34,511 bases of DNA, from contig JAGLYR010000176.1 in NCBI GenBank assembly GCA_023132135.1, positions 1 through 34,511 of the forward strand. The letters are read 5' to 3'. Of the stretch, positions 7,144-16,049 are shown in pieces. The position numbers and the translations under genes were made by a program. The notes beneath the pieces are model-generated. The model worked only from the letters and a program-made list of their open reading frames with translations, searched no databases and had not been told where the DNA came from. Numbering within the stretch: position 1 is the stretch's first letter; each line of letters opens with the position of its first letter. The DNA is from Candidatus Eiseniibacteriota bacterium. GTDB lineage: Bacteria > Arandabacterota > Arandabacteria > JAGLYR01.

Positions 7144-9474
7144 TCACGACGTGCGACCCGCGTGGACCAGAAGCACCAGGTTCGCCGCCTTGACCGCCGC
7201 GAGCAGCAGGCACGTCTGAGTCACGCCCAGCAGCGGAATCAGCAGCGAACCCGCGACGAGCGCGCCCAGGGCCGCGCCGATGTGGTCCGCGCAGTCCACC
7301 TGGCCCGCGGCGATCGCAACGTTTTCTCTCCGCTCCAGATAGATGCGGCTCGCCAGTGGGAACTGGAAAGCCGCCAGGCCGCCGCTCAGGCATGCCAGAA
7401 CGTAGAACCAGGTTTCAGTGGCCGGAGCCCCGGCGGTCTTGCCAAAAGACGCTGCAGCGCCCAGCAGAGCAGGCAGAGCCAGGCAGAGGGCCAGGATCGC
7501 CAGATCTGACCAACCGAGCATCCGGCAGGGCTTGATTCTCGCCACCACAGCGCTGGCCCATCGTCCTCCAAGGAAGAGTCCCACCATGAACGCGGCCGCG
7601 ACCAGTCCGACCTTTTCGTAGATGTACCCCAGCTGGTTCTGGAAAGAAAAGAGAATAGCCAGCTGGATTCCCATCGCGATGAACCCCGTGGTCGCGATGG
7701 TGGAGAGGGAGTTGAACAGGGGCTGAGACCGTGCGGATTTCGGGCGGGCGCGGGTCCAGACGATCCGGAGAGCCAGGACGCCGGCGAGGAGGGCGATGAC
7801 CGTCCGCAGCTTCAGATGTGCGATCCACTGGAGAGCTGAACCAATCTGCGACCCCGAAAACCGGTCCCAGAGAAGAATGCTGTGGAAGTAGGAAATTGGG
7901 CGCTGGTCCCGGTTCATACCCGCGTCTGAATACTGTTCCAGTTCGCGACGCAGCCACGTCATTCGTTCGGGAGCAAGTAAGCTGGAGTAGAGAAGGGGTG
8001 AGAACACCGGGGAGTCGACCCCGCGCTGCGTGTACCGGGAGGCCAGCTCTTTCGCATCCCCGCTGAGGACCCCTTCCGCTGGAGAGCCAAAGAAGAAATT
8101 GCGCTGCCCCGGAGTAACCAGGACGTGGGGGAAGACGCTGCGTAGCGACTGGAACAGAATGCCGCGGTACGGGCCGACCTCGGCCCCCATGTAGTTCACA
8201 GCGCCTCCGACGTCAAAGACAAAGGCGCCGCGGGGTGCCAGCCTGGCGGACACCTGCCGGAAGAACTCCACCGTGTAGAACCGGTTGAGGGTTGCTGTGG
8301 AAGGATCCGGGAGAAGTACGATCACGAAATCGTACTTCTCGTCGCTCTCTCTCAGAAACGCACGTCCGTCCCGGGCGTGAACGTGGAGCCTGGGGTCATC
8401 GAACACGAAGCGAGATTCCTGTGAGGAGTACCGGCGCGTCAACCGGATCAGCTCCGGGTCCATCTCCACGTAGTCCAGCTGCCGGACCGGGTGTTTCAGA
8501 ACTTCGGCGAGGAACCCGGGGGTGCCGCCGCCGATGAGCAGGACCCGTGTGGGGGAGGGCTGCTGGACCATGAGGAGATGAGCGGCAGCTCCGGCGTCGT
8601 AGGTGTCGGGGAGAGATTCAATGGGGGAACCGTTGGCGAAGAGTGTGACCTGATCGGAAATCCGTCCGACGGTGAGATGCTGGTAGCGGGAGTCCCTGGA
8701 TTCCAGCAGCTCGATGCCGGGGTGTCCATACTCCCAGCGCAACGCTGCGGTTTCTTTCTCGAGCCACGGGGCCCCGCCTGCCAGGAGGAAGATGGCAAGG
8801 AGCGCACCGGCCATGCTCGCGACGGCCGGGGCGAGGCGAGAGGGCCCCCGCGGGAGGTTCATGGTGAGAAGAATCGCCGATCCCACCAGCGGCAGGCCGA
8901 GAATCGCCATGGACAGGAAGTGGCTTGTTCTGCCTGCGAAGAGAAGAGTGAACAGCGTGGCGCCCAGAACGGACCCGGCGGTTTCGGAAACGTAGAGAAG
9001 GCCGATCTTCCGCGCTGCGCCGCAAGCCCGGCGTGCATAGAGGCGGGCTCCCAGCGGGAAGGTGTAGCCGATGAGAAAACTCAGGGGAAGCAGGAGCAGG
9101 ACCGTGGCCAGCACAATCCGGCCGAGCGGGATCAGAAGTCCGGGAGGCGTTCCAAGGATTCCGCGGAGGCACCGAACCAGCCCGATTTCGATGGGTAGGA
9201 CAAAGAGCGCCAGGACGACAGCAATCAACAGTGCGCCCGCGGGGTGGGAAAGACGTCGAGTTGTTCTGGATGCCACGGCCGCGCCGACCGATACCCACAG
9301 GAGCCAGCAGGCAAAGATGAGTCCGAGGCTGAGCTCGCTCCCGTAGAAGATGACGAGGAGTTCCCGGACCAGAATGATCTGCCCGGTCATTCCGTAGATG
9401 CCCATTGCCCCCAGCGCCAGGATGATCGCCAGGGGTCTGGGATGGTTCTGGTCTTCTGCGCTCAGTGTTGCCAT
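7144..9474 (-). CDS. Polytopic membrane protein with central spermidine synthase-like (Rossmann) domain
   Basis: Many TM segments flank GRISDQVTLFANGSPIESLPD...RVLLIGGGTPGFLAEVLKHPVRQLDYVEMDPELIRLTRRY...YDFVIVLLPDPSTATLNRFYTVEFFRQV. Confidence 0.85.
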   Translation of the reverse strand: MATLSAEDQNHPRPLAIILALGAMGIYGMTGQIILVRELLVIFYGSELSLGLIFACWLLWVSVGAAVASRTTRRLSHPAGALLIAVVLALFVLPIEIGLVRCLRGILGTPPGLLIPLGRIVLATVLLLLPLSFLIGYTFPLGARLYARRACGAARKIGLLYVSETAGSVLGATLFTLLFAGRTSHFLSMAILGLPLVGSAILLTMNLPRGPSRLAPAVASMAGALLAIFLLAGGAPWLEKETAALRWEYGHPGIELLESRDSRYQHLTVGRISDQVTLFANGSPIESLPDTYDAGAAAHLLMVQQPSPTRVLLIGGGTPGFLAEVLKHPVRQLDYVEMDPELIRLTRRYSSQESRFVFDDPRLHVHARDGRAFLRESDEKYDFVIVLLPDPSTATLNRFYTVEFFRQVSARLAPRGAFVFDVGGAVNYMGAEVGPYRGILFQSLRSVFPHVLVTPGQRNFFFGSPAEGVLSGDAKELASRYTQRGVDSPVFSPLLYSSLLAPERMTWLRRELEQYSDAGMNRDQRPISYFHSILLWDRFSGSQIGSALQWIAHLKLRTVIALLAGVLALRIVWTRARPKSARSQPLFNSLSTIATTGFIAMGIQLAILFSFQNQLGYIYEKVGLVAAAFMVGLFLGGRWASAVVARIKPCRMLGWSDLAILALCLALPALLGAAASFGKTAGAPATETWFYVLACLSGGLAAFQFPLASRIYLERRENVAIAAGQVDCADHIGAALGALVAGSLLIPLLGVTQTCLLLAAVKAANLVLLVHAGRTS

Positions 9475-9543
9475 TTTCCCCTCTGCCGTCTACCGATCCC
9501 CAACGCTTGCAGAAAATCGGCTCAACGTCAATAGCAAGAAAGG

Positions 9544-9578
9544 GTGCTTCGTGCTACGTGCCCCGTGCTTCGTGCAGG
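9544..9578 (+). repeat. Heptanucleotide array, 5 units (GTGCTTC GTGCTAC GTGCCCC GTGCTTC GTGCAGG)
   Basis: Direct reading; unit GTGCTNC. Confidence 0.88.
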
Positions 9579-9595
9579 GAGAAGAGCATTGGAAC

Positions 9596-9630
9596 AAGTC
9601 CCTAGTGCGTAGTCCCTAGTCCCTAGTCCA
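9596..9630 (+). repeat. Heptanucleotide array, 5 units (AAGTCCC TAGTGCG TAGTCCC TAGTCCC TAGTCCA)
   Basis: Direct reading; unit TAGTCCC. Part of an 83-bp dispersed repeat (9565..9647 = 26856..26938). Confidence 0.92.
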
Positions 9631-9663
9631 AGGAAAAGGGCATTGGAGGGGGCGGCTCAATGC

Positions 9664-9684
9664 TAGCCCGTATTTCTCACCAGG
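9664..9684 (+). repeat. 21-bp end-like motif TAGCCCGTATTTCTCACCAGG
   Basis: Related copies at 191..211(-), 16034..16052(-), 26823..26843(+), 34289..34309(+), and as the arms of 15828..15895 and 27008..27065. Confidence 0.75.
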
Positions 9685-9743
9685 TTTCTTGACGTTTTAG
9701 CGAGGGCGTGCTAAAAGTTCTGTCCAAACGGAGGGCACTGCGG

Positions 9744-10652
9744 ATGGATCGGATCTTTGATGTGGTCGGTGTGGGCTACACGGCATACGACTACCTGGCG
9801 ATCGTTCCCCACATGCCGGAACCGGACACGAAGATGGAGATGGCGGATCTGCTGGAGCAGGGTGGAGGACCGGTATCGACAGCCCTGGTCACCCTCGCCC
9901 GGCTCGGAAGGAAGACGGCCGTTATCGCGAAGGTCGGCGGGGATGTCCGCGGCCGCCTCATGCTGGAAGACCTCCAGCGGGAAGGAGTCGACACCCGCGG
10001 CGTCATCGTCTCCCGCGACCACCGCTCCCAATTCGCTTTCATCCTCGTGGAACCGGAAAAGGGACACCGGACCATCCTGTGGTCCCGCGCGGGTCTTCCC
10101 AATCTGACGGAGGGCGAGATCGATTACAATCTGGTCCGTTCCGCACGGCTTCTCCATGTGGACAACCATGAGATAGCGGGAGCTATCGCCGCAGCGAGGA
10201 TCGCGAAGGAGGAAGGCATCCCGGTCCTGGTAGACGCAGGAACGCCCGACGACCGCATCGAGGAGCTCCTCTCCCTTGTGGACTACGCGGTGACCTCGCA
10301 CTCCTTCCCCGAGAAACTCACCGGAATCGGGAACCGGGAGAAAGCACTGGAGGCGATCCGCGCATACGGTCCGAAGGTGGCGGTCACGACCATGGGACCG
10401 GAGGGAGCGTTGGCCCTGACGGATGACGGGTTCCTTCACTCGCCCGGATTCAAGGTGGATGTCGTGGATACGACCGGCGCCGGGGATGTCTTTCACGGGG
10501 CCTTTGCCTGCGCCGTCCTGGAGGGGTGGGAGCTGGAGGGAATCCTGCGGTTCAGCAATGCCGTGGCGGCTATGAAATGCCGGTCGCTGGGCGGGCGGAC
10601 CGGCATCCCGACGCGCTCGGAGACGGACGAGTTCCTGGCTGTCAGTCAATGA
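9744..10652 (+). CDS. PfkB family carbohydrate kinase
   Basis: MDRIFDVVGVGYTAYDYLAIVPHMPEPDTKMEM...GGGPVSTALVTLARLG...DTTGAGDVFHGAFACAVLEGW (PfkB signature). Start at internal Met 9744 preferred over the ORF start. Confidence 0.9.
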   Translation: MDRIFDVVGVGYTAYDYLAIVPHMPEPDTKMEMADLLEQGGGPVSTALVTLARLGRKTAVIAKVGGDVRGRLMLEDLQREGVDTRGVIVSRDHRSQFAFILVEPEKGHRTILWSRAGLPNLTEGEIDYNLVRSARLLHVDNHEIAGAIAAARIAKEEGIPVLVDAGTPDDRIEELLSLVDYAVTSHSFPEKLTGIGNREKALEAIRAYGPKVAVTTMGPEGALALTDDGFLHSPGFKVDVVDTTGAGDVFHGAFACAVLEGWELEGILRFSNAVAAMKCRSLGGRTGIPTRSETDEFLAVSQ

Positions 10653-11178
10653 CGCCGATGAACCGCATGAAGTCTTCCTCGCTCTTTCTCTTTCTGCCCT
10701 TGCGATTCCACTTTTTCACCAGATCGTCATAGTCCCACTCGCGCTTGCAGAACCTGTCGAACCGGTCTCGCAGGGCCTTCAAGGCTTTCGGCGACGCGGG
10801 CCCCGTCGGGATTCCCCTGCAGCCGTGGTGACACTCCAGATTGAACTCCACGTCGTCCTCATTGACGTCGCGAGGCTGGTAGGGGTGCATGGCGCACATG
10901 AGGGGCCGGTGGGCGTAGATCAGGCACTTGCCGTTATCGCGAAACACGCACGTGTCGTGGACACGCTTCATTGCAATGACGCGAAGCCCGTCTTCCATCT
11001 CCAGCCACTGGTCGTCGGGGGCGAATTCATCAATGAACTCGTCGGGCTCGTAGAACTGGACGAACGCCTCGGGGGGAATCTTCACGTGCTTGATGATCTC
11101 GCGGATGTCCCCGGCAACGATGAGGGGAATCTGGGAACAGCAAACGCCGCAGTTCCGGCAGTCGAATTCAGGAGTCAT
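10642..11178 (-). CDS. YkgJ family cysteine cluster protein
   Basis: MTPEFDCRNCGVCCSQIPLIVAGDI...CVFRDNGKCLIYAHRPLMCAMHPY...LECHHGC. ATG at 11178 preceded by GGAAGGA. Confidence 0.85.
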   Translation of the reverse strand: MTPEFDCRNCGVCCSQIPLIVAGDIREIIKHVKIPPEAFVQFYEPDEFIDEFAPDDQWLEMEDGLRVIAMKRVHDTCVFRDNGKCLIYAHRPLMCAMHPYQPRDVNEDDVEFNLECHHGCRGIPTGPASPKALKALRDRFDRFCKREWDYDDLVKKWNRKGRKRKSEEDFMRFIGVID

Positions 11179-11493
11179 GGGGTTCCTTCCAGGTGCTGTG
11201 AACGGTTCCGGCTCGTTGAGAGTAGACAGAGGATATGGTTTCGGGGGGGCGCGGTCAAGCGATTGGAGAGTCTCGATGAGAAATTCGCGCTCCCTCGACA
11301 ACTGGGTCATCTCCCCCGCTCCATTCGGCCTTCTCACCCCGCCCAGGCCCGAAATCCGGCATATCCTGCTTTGTCCGGAAGCCAGAAAGGCGATCTAAGT
11401 CTTTGTGAATGTTGGCGATAGGCCCCCCTCTCCGCCGCGCCTTGGTGGGAACGTATCTTGCGTTCTACTTCGGACAAGAGAGGGGAGGGTCCG

Positions 11494-13320
11494 ATGAATA
11501 CCACACCGAAGTGTCTCATTCTCCTGGGAATTGCAGTACTCCTGATCATTCCGGCGGGCACGGCATCGGCCGGCACTGCGATGGTTGATCTTCCCCTCGA
11601 AGAGCGGTTGACGACCGCAGCGCCGCACGAGCGGATTCCCGTCACAATCGTGACCCGCGGCGGATCTGCTGCGGCGATCAAGTCCGGCATGCTGCACTGC
11701 GCCGATGGCGCTCGGCGTACCCCGGCCGAGCGGCAGACCATGATCTCTGATCTCAGGGAACGGGCCGAGGATGTGAACCGGCAGCTTCTGGAATGGCTCG
11801 GCCGCGGCGCTAAGGATCCGGGATCGGATTCGGTCCGCACATTCTGGATTGTAGACGCCATCACTGCCTCGCTTTCTGCGAGCACGATTGAAGTGCTGAG
11901 GGACCATCCGGATGTCCGCGCCGTGTACCTGCGGGAATCGCAGCAGGTTCTGTGCTCAAGCAAGGGAACGAGCGAAAGCCTGGACTACGGAACGGCTGTT
12001 TGGTCCGTGCAACGCGTGGGCGCAGACAGCGTGTGGCACAGGCACGGAATCGATGGGGACGGCGTCCTCATCGCCATGCTGGATACCGGTGTGGACTACA
12101 CCCATTCGGACCTGGCGGGCCGGATGTGGACGAACCCGGGCGAGATTCCCGACAACTCCATCGATGATGACGGAAACGGCTACGTGGATGACTACTACGG
12201 GTATGACTTTGCAGTGCACAACAGCGATCCCATGGACGACGACGGCCACGGGACCCACACGGCGGGGACCGTTGCCGGTGACGGCACAGGAGGAATCACC
12301 ACGGGAGTGGCTCCCGGGGCCGAGATCATGGCTCTCAAGGTGCTGCGCTACGGCCAGGGCGCCGAGGAAGATGTCTGGGAAGCCATCCAGTACGCGGTCG
12401 AGAACGGCGCGGACATCATCAGTATGAGCATCGGCTGGATTCAGTGCCGGCACAATCCGGCCCGCGAACTCTGGCGGCAGGCGTGCGAAAACGCTCTGGC
12501 GGCAGGCGTGGTCGTCGTGGCAGCCGCTGGAAACGAGCGGGACAAGGAAGGGACGAACCTCTACTGCGCTCCTCCCGAGCAGGTCCGCACCCCTGCCGAC
12601 GTGCCGGGAGTGATTGCCATCGGCGCGGTGACAATGGGCGACTGGGTAACGGTCTTCAGTTCCGAAGGCCCGGTGACCTGGGAATCTGTCCACGGCTACG
12701 GGGACTATCCGCACCCGCCCGGTCTCATCAAACCGGATTTCTCGGCCCCCGGGCAGAACGTCAACTCGACAATCAGGGGTGGCGGCTACAGCGGCAACAC
12801 CTGGGCGGGAACTTCCATGGCCGCACCCAATGTGAGCGGCGCCATTGCACTCATGCTCCAGGCGGATTCAACGCTCACCTCTTCCGAGATCGGGGCGTTC
12901 CTCCAGGAGACCTGCGTGGACTACTACCACCCCGGCAAGGACAACCTGTTCGGTCACGGGCGGATCAATGCGCTGGCCGCCGTCGAGGCGGTGCTTGATG
13001 CGGCTACAACGGCGACTCCGGTGATGGATTCGCGGCCGTTTCAGGCGGAGACGGATCTCGTCTGCCATCCCAACCCCTTCAATCCTGATATCCATCTCAG
13101 CTTCTCGTTGTCCGCGCCGCAGGATGTCGATTTCACGATCTACGATGCTCGCGGCCGTCTGGTCCGGACCCTGTGCGACGGAGTTCTTCCGGCGGGCAGC
13201 CATCAGCTCCATTGGGACGGCCGCGACGAGAGCGCCGGGCAAGCGCCGTCGGGTGTGTACTTCTGCCGGTTCGAGTCGGAGCGCGGAGTGGTGAATCGGA
13301 AGATTGTAATGACGAAATAG
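11494..13320 (+). CDS. Secreted S8 (subtilisin-like) serine peptidase with C-terminal FlgD-like/NPFNP sorting domain
   Basis: Signal peptide; MLDTGVDYTHSDLAG (Asp), DDGHGTHTAGTVAG (His), AGTSMAAPNVSGAIAL (Ser); C-terminus HPNPFNPDIHLSFSLS...YDARGRLVRTL...WDGRDESG...SGVYFCRFESERGVVNRKIVMTK. Confidence 0.93.
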   Translation: MNTTPKCLILLGIAVLLIIPAGTASAGTAMVDLPLEERLTTAAPHERIPVTIVTRGGSAAAIKSGMLHCADGARRTPAERQTMISDLRERAEDVNRQLLEWLGRGAKDPGSDSVRTFWIVDAITASLSASTIEVLRDHPDVRAVYLRESQQVLCSSKGTSESLDYGTAVWSVQRVGADSVWHRHGIDGDGVLIAMLDTGVDYTHSDLAGRMWTNPGEIPDNSIDDDGNGYVDDYYGYDFAVHNSDPMDDDGHGTHTAGTVAGDGTGGITTGVAPGAEIMALKVLRYGQGAEEDVWEAIQYAVENGADIISMSIGWIQCRHNPARELWRQACENALAAGVVVVAAAGNERDKEGTNLYCAPPEQVRTPADVPGVIAIGAVTMGDWVTVFSSEGPVTWESVHGYGDYPHPPGLIKPDFSAPGQNVNSTIRGGGYSGNTWAGTSMAAPNVSGAIALMLQADSTLTSSEIGAFLQETCVDYYHPGKDNLFGHGRINALAAVEAVLDAATTATPVMDSRPFQAETDLVCHPNPFNPDIHLSFSLSAPQDVDFTIYDARGRLVRTLCDGVLPAGSHQLHWDGRDESAGQAPSGVYFCRFESERGVVNRKIVMTK

Positions 13321-13332
13321 CCGCGCACCGCT

Positions 13333-15138
13333 CTATTCTGTCACACGCTGCGGGTGTTCAGAGAGGGATTGAAGGAGATTCTCAGCGAGCGCCTGCCACT
13401 GGGGCGCAAGGCCGGCAGAGAGAGCTGCCTGGATTTCCCGCCGCGCATCATCGAACCTTCCTGTCTGCACATAGACCTGGGCCAGATTCAGATGGCGTTC
13501 GGCGCGGGTCGGATCCAGGCGAAGGGCGTACTTGAGCGAACGCATCGCCTCCGGATACCTCTCCATCTGTGCGTACAGAACGCCCAGGTTTGCGTACGCG
13601 CCGGCGTAGTCCGGATCCAGATCGATGGCTCTCCGGAGATGTTCCTCGGCCTCGTCCATCCGGCCGGTCGCCCCGTAGACACGTCCCAGGTTGTTGTGCG
13701 CCTTGGCGAAGTTCGGGGCGAGACCAACGGCTTGTTCGATGCTGGCGATCGCCGGTTCTGTCCGGCCTGCCTCCAGATACGCTGCCCCGAGATTGTGATG
13801 GGCCATGTAGTCCCCGGGTGATCGCCTGACGGTTTCCTCCCACAAGGCCAGGCTGTCCTGCCACACCTGATTTTGCCGGAGCGTGACGACCGAGTAGAGA
13901 ACCAGCAGTCCGCAGAGGATGATGGAGACGATCCTGCCGGCTGCGCGCCCCGAGGGTTTGGGACCCCAGGTGTGCTGAAGCAGGATGCCGGCCGCAAGAC
14001 AGAAACCCACTGAGGGCAGGTAGAGAAACCGGTCCGCGCGCAGGCTCGAGAGAAGCACAATATTGCTGGCGGGCAGGAGAGTGAGAGCAAACCACCATGC
14101 CGTGAATCCGAAAGTCCGTGACCTCTTCCCCGTCCACACTGCCGCGAGAAGGACGACGGCCAGACCGAGAAACGTCAGTGCCGCCTCGGCCGAGAAGCCG
14201 GTGACGTAGGAAGTGTCGTAGCGGGGCGCCAGGCCGATGGGCGCCGCGAGCGAACCCAGATAGGTCAGGACCACCTTCGGTACGGTCAGGAGGGTGATCA
14301 CCCGGCCTTCGGCTGTCTCCGGTCGAACGACAACACCCGCGCGGCTCACGAGCAACTCGATCCACACCAGTCCTGCGCTCAGAGCCAGGTAAGGAACATG
14401 CCGGAGGACACAGGCGCGCGAGCAGGATGAGCGCTCCCGATTGTGGTCCACAAACCAGGCGTACGCTCCCAGAACCAGGAAAGGAAAAACCGCCGCCGTG
14501 ATCTTGGAAAGCAGAGCGAGTACCAGGGCGATCAGGGACAGAACATAGGCCCAAGGCCGGAATCCGTTGGACAGGCGCGCTCGAAAAGTCGCCAGAAGGA
14601 CGGCGATCAGGAAGAACAGCGTCAGCAGGACCTCGTTTCTTCCCGAGGTCCAGGTCACGGCCTCGACGTGGATGGGGTGGACGGCGAAAAGGAGCGCGGC
14701 CAGCAGAGCGGGGAGTGAGGCCAGTCCCACCGCCAGTGCCAGGATGTAGACCAGGCCACTGTTCAGGGAATGAAGCAGCACGCTGTGCGCGTGATAGACA
14801 GCGGGATTGAGCCCGCCGAGACTGTAGTCCAGCGCGTAGCTCAGGGTCCAGACGGGGCGATACACGCCCCGGATGCCGGAGGCGCCGGTTTCGTCCGGTA
14901 TCAGAATCTGCCCGACGTGAGCGGCATCCAGGCCGCGAATTGCCGGGTTATGAACCACAGTCTCGGGATCGTCCCAGTTGGTGAAATCGTTGTCCAGGGC
15001 GTTGAGATAGACCACCCAGGAAATGGCGATGACAACCAGAAGATGGGTGATAAACGTTCGTCTGGAGGGGCCTAGTGCCTGTACTTCTGCTTCACCTCTC
15101 CCCAAGTGGCTTCCTCGCTGATAGGGCCGCTCGTGCAT
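13333..15138 (-). CDS. Membrane glycosyltransferase-like (GT-C/TMTC-like) protein with C-terminal TPR repeats
   Basis: NALDNDFTNWDDPETVVHNPAIRGL...HLHSLNSGL-like GT-C N-terminus, multiple TMs, TPRs (HNLGAAYLEAGRTEPAIASIEQAVGLAPNFAKAHNNLGRVYGATGRMDEAEEHLRRAIDLDPDYAGAYANLG). True start may be internal because of overlap with the next gene. Confidence 0.85.
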   Translation of the reverse strand: MHERPYQRGSHLGRGEAEVQALGPSRRTFITHLLVVIAISWVVYLNALDNDFTNWDDPETVVHNPAIRGLDAAHVGQILIPDETGASGIRGVYRPVWTLSYALDYSLGGLNPAVYHAHSVLLHSLNSGLVYILALAVGLASLPALLAALLFAVHPIHVEAVTWTSGRNEVLLTLFFLIAVLLATFRARLSNGFRPWAYVLSLIALVLALLSKITAAVFPFLVLGAYAWFVDHNRERSSCSRACVLRHVPYLALSAGLVWIELLVSRAGVVVRPETAEGRVITLLTVPKVVLTYLGSLAAPIGLAPRYDTSYVTGFSAEAALTFLGLAVVLLAAVWTGKRSRTFGFTAWWFALTLLPASNIVLLSSLRADRFLYLPSVGFCLAAGILLQHTWGPKPSGRAAGRIVSIILCGLLVLYSVVTLRQNQVWQDSLALWEETVRRSPGDYMAHHNLGAAYLEAGRTEPAIASIEQAVGLAPNFAKAHNNLGRVYGATGRMDEAEEHLRRAIDLDPDYAGAYANLGVLYAQMERYPEAMRSLKYALRLDPTRAERHLNLAQVYVQTGRFDDARREIQAALSAGLAPQWQALAENLLQSLSEHPQRVTE

Positions 15139-15761
15139 GGATCGCCCAGGATGGAACGGCAGTCGCCGCCGATCACGGCGCCGTGGTGAGCAATGATGGG
15201 ATCCTCGCGGAAGCTACTGGTGCAGTCCAGCGTGTAGTTGTGGGGATCGAATCTATAGCTGAATTGGCTGTCGGCCCACTGCAGAACAACGGCTTGGCTT
15301 CCGGTGAACTGCACGTCCAGGTAGGCGAAGGCCACCCCGCCGCCGGATGTTTCCGGCTCCATGCATGGATTGTTGCCCCAGGCTGCAATGCCTCCGTCGG
15401 TTGTCACATTGCCCAAGACGGGGGCATGGGTGGGGGTCAGGTAGTGCGGCCCGTCGAGCATGGAAGCCGTCCCCGGAGCGAACTCCAGGGCGAACTCGAT
15501 GCCGGCGATCCCGTCCACGTTGTAAGCCACGAGAAAGATCTTCCCCCACCCGCCACTGACAGCGAGCTCCTGCCTGGTGAGATCGCAGTCGATCTCGTCG
15601 CAGCTCTGGGGACATTCATCCAGATCGTAGAGATACTGATTGGTGGCCACGCAGTGCATGGCCAACCGGACGTCGCTATTGCCGCCCGCTGCAGCGGGCT
15701 GGGAAATGAGTACCAGCACGGCCGCGGCGATGACAACAGACGGAAACGCTCGCAAAACCAT
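15072..15761 (-). CDS. Secreted hypothetical protein
   Basis: Signal peptide MVLRAFPSVVIAAAVLVLISQPAAAGG; conserved-looking CDEIDCDLTRQELAVSGGWGKIFLVAYNVDGIAGIEFALEF; no family assigned. Confidence 0.7.
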   Translation of the reverse strand: MVLRAFPSVVIAAAVLVLISQPAAAGGNSDVRLAMHCVATNQYLYDLDECPQSCDEIDCDLTRQELAVSGGWGKIFLVAYNVDGIAGIEFALEFAPGTASMLDGPHYLTPTHAPVLGNVTTDGGIAAWGNNPCMEPETSGGGVAFAYLDVQFTGSQAVVLQWADSQFSYRFDPHNYTLDCTSSFREDPIIAHHGAVIGGDCRSILGDPCTSGPISEEATWGEVKQKYRH

Positions 15762-15827
15762 CTCGGACCTCGCCGGATAGGGGTCTGTTCAACGCCAGTC
15801 TAGCAATCCTGCCGGGGGCTGTCAAGG

Positions 15828-15895
15828 TAGCCTGGATTATTCATGAATCCCTGCTGCGACACTCTCGCGACGGGATTCCTGAATAACCCAGGCTA
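15828..15895. repeat. Palindromic MITE-like element, long form (68 bp)
   Basis: TAGCCTGGATTATTCATGAATCCC ... GGGATTCCTGAATAACCCAGGCTA. Confidence 0.9.
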
Positions 15896-15957
15896 AATGG
15901 CGGGCGATTGATGGAGAGCGCAAGCGGCGGACAGCGGCATTCCCCAATCCTAGTCGC

Positions 15958-16036
15958 TTGTCACCCGACACTTGTCACTGGGTTGGGGCCGGCGCCCCGT
16001 CCGTGTGACGAGGGCGAGTGACAAAGTGTCGAGTGT
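15958..16036 (+). repeat. Inverted pair of heptanucleotide arrays (CTTGTCA CCCGACA CTTGTCA at 15958..15978; GAGTGAC AAAGTGT CGAGTGT at 16016..16036)
   Basis: The second array is complementary in type to the first (GACACTTGTCAC vs reverse complement GACACTTTGTCAC); centre contains GGGGCCGGCGCCCC. Confidence 0.75.
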
Positions 16037-16049
16037 CGAGGAAATAGGG

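Noticed and set aside
7144-9474. Functional polyamine biosynthesis gene
   Set aside because: Only spermidine synthase-like. Membrane-fused members are often not aminopropyltransferases and no other polyamine genes are present, so no function is claimed.
13448-14554. 368-aa minus-strand ORF in another frame of the GT-C/TPR gene
   Set aside because: Out-of-frame overlap on the same strand; composition typical of a shifted frame.
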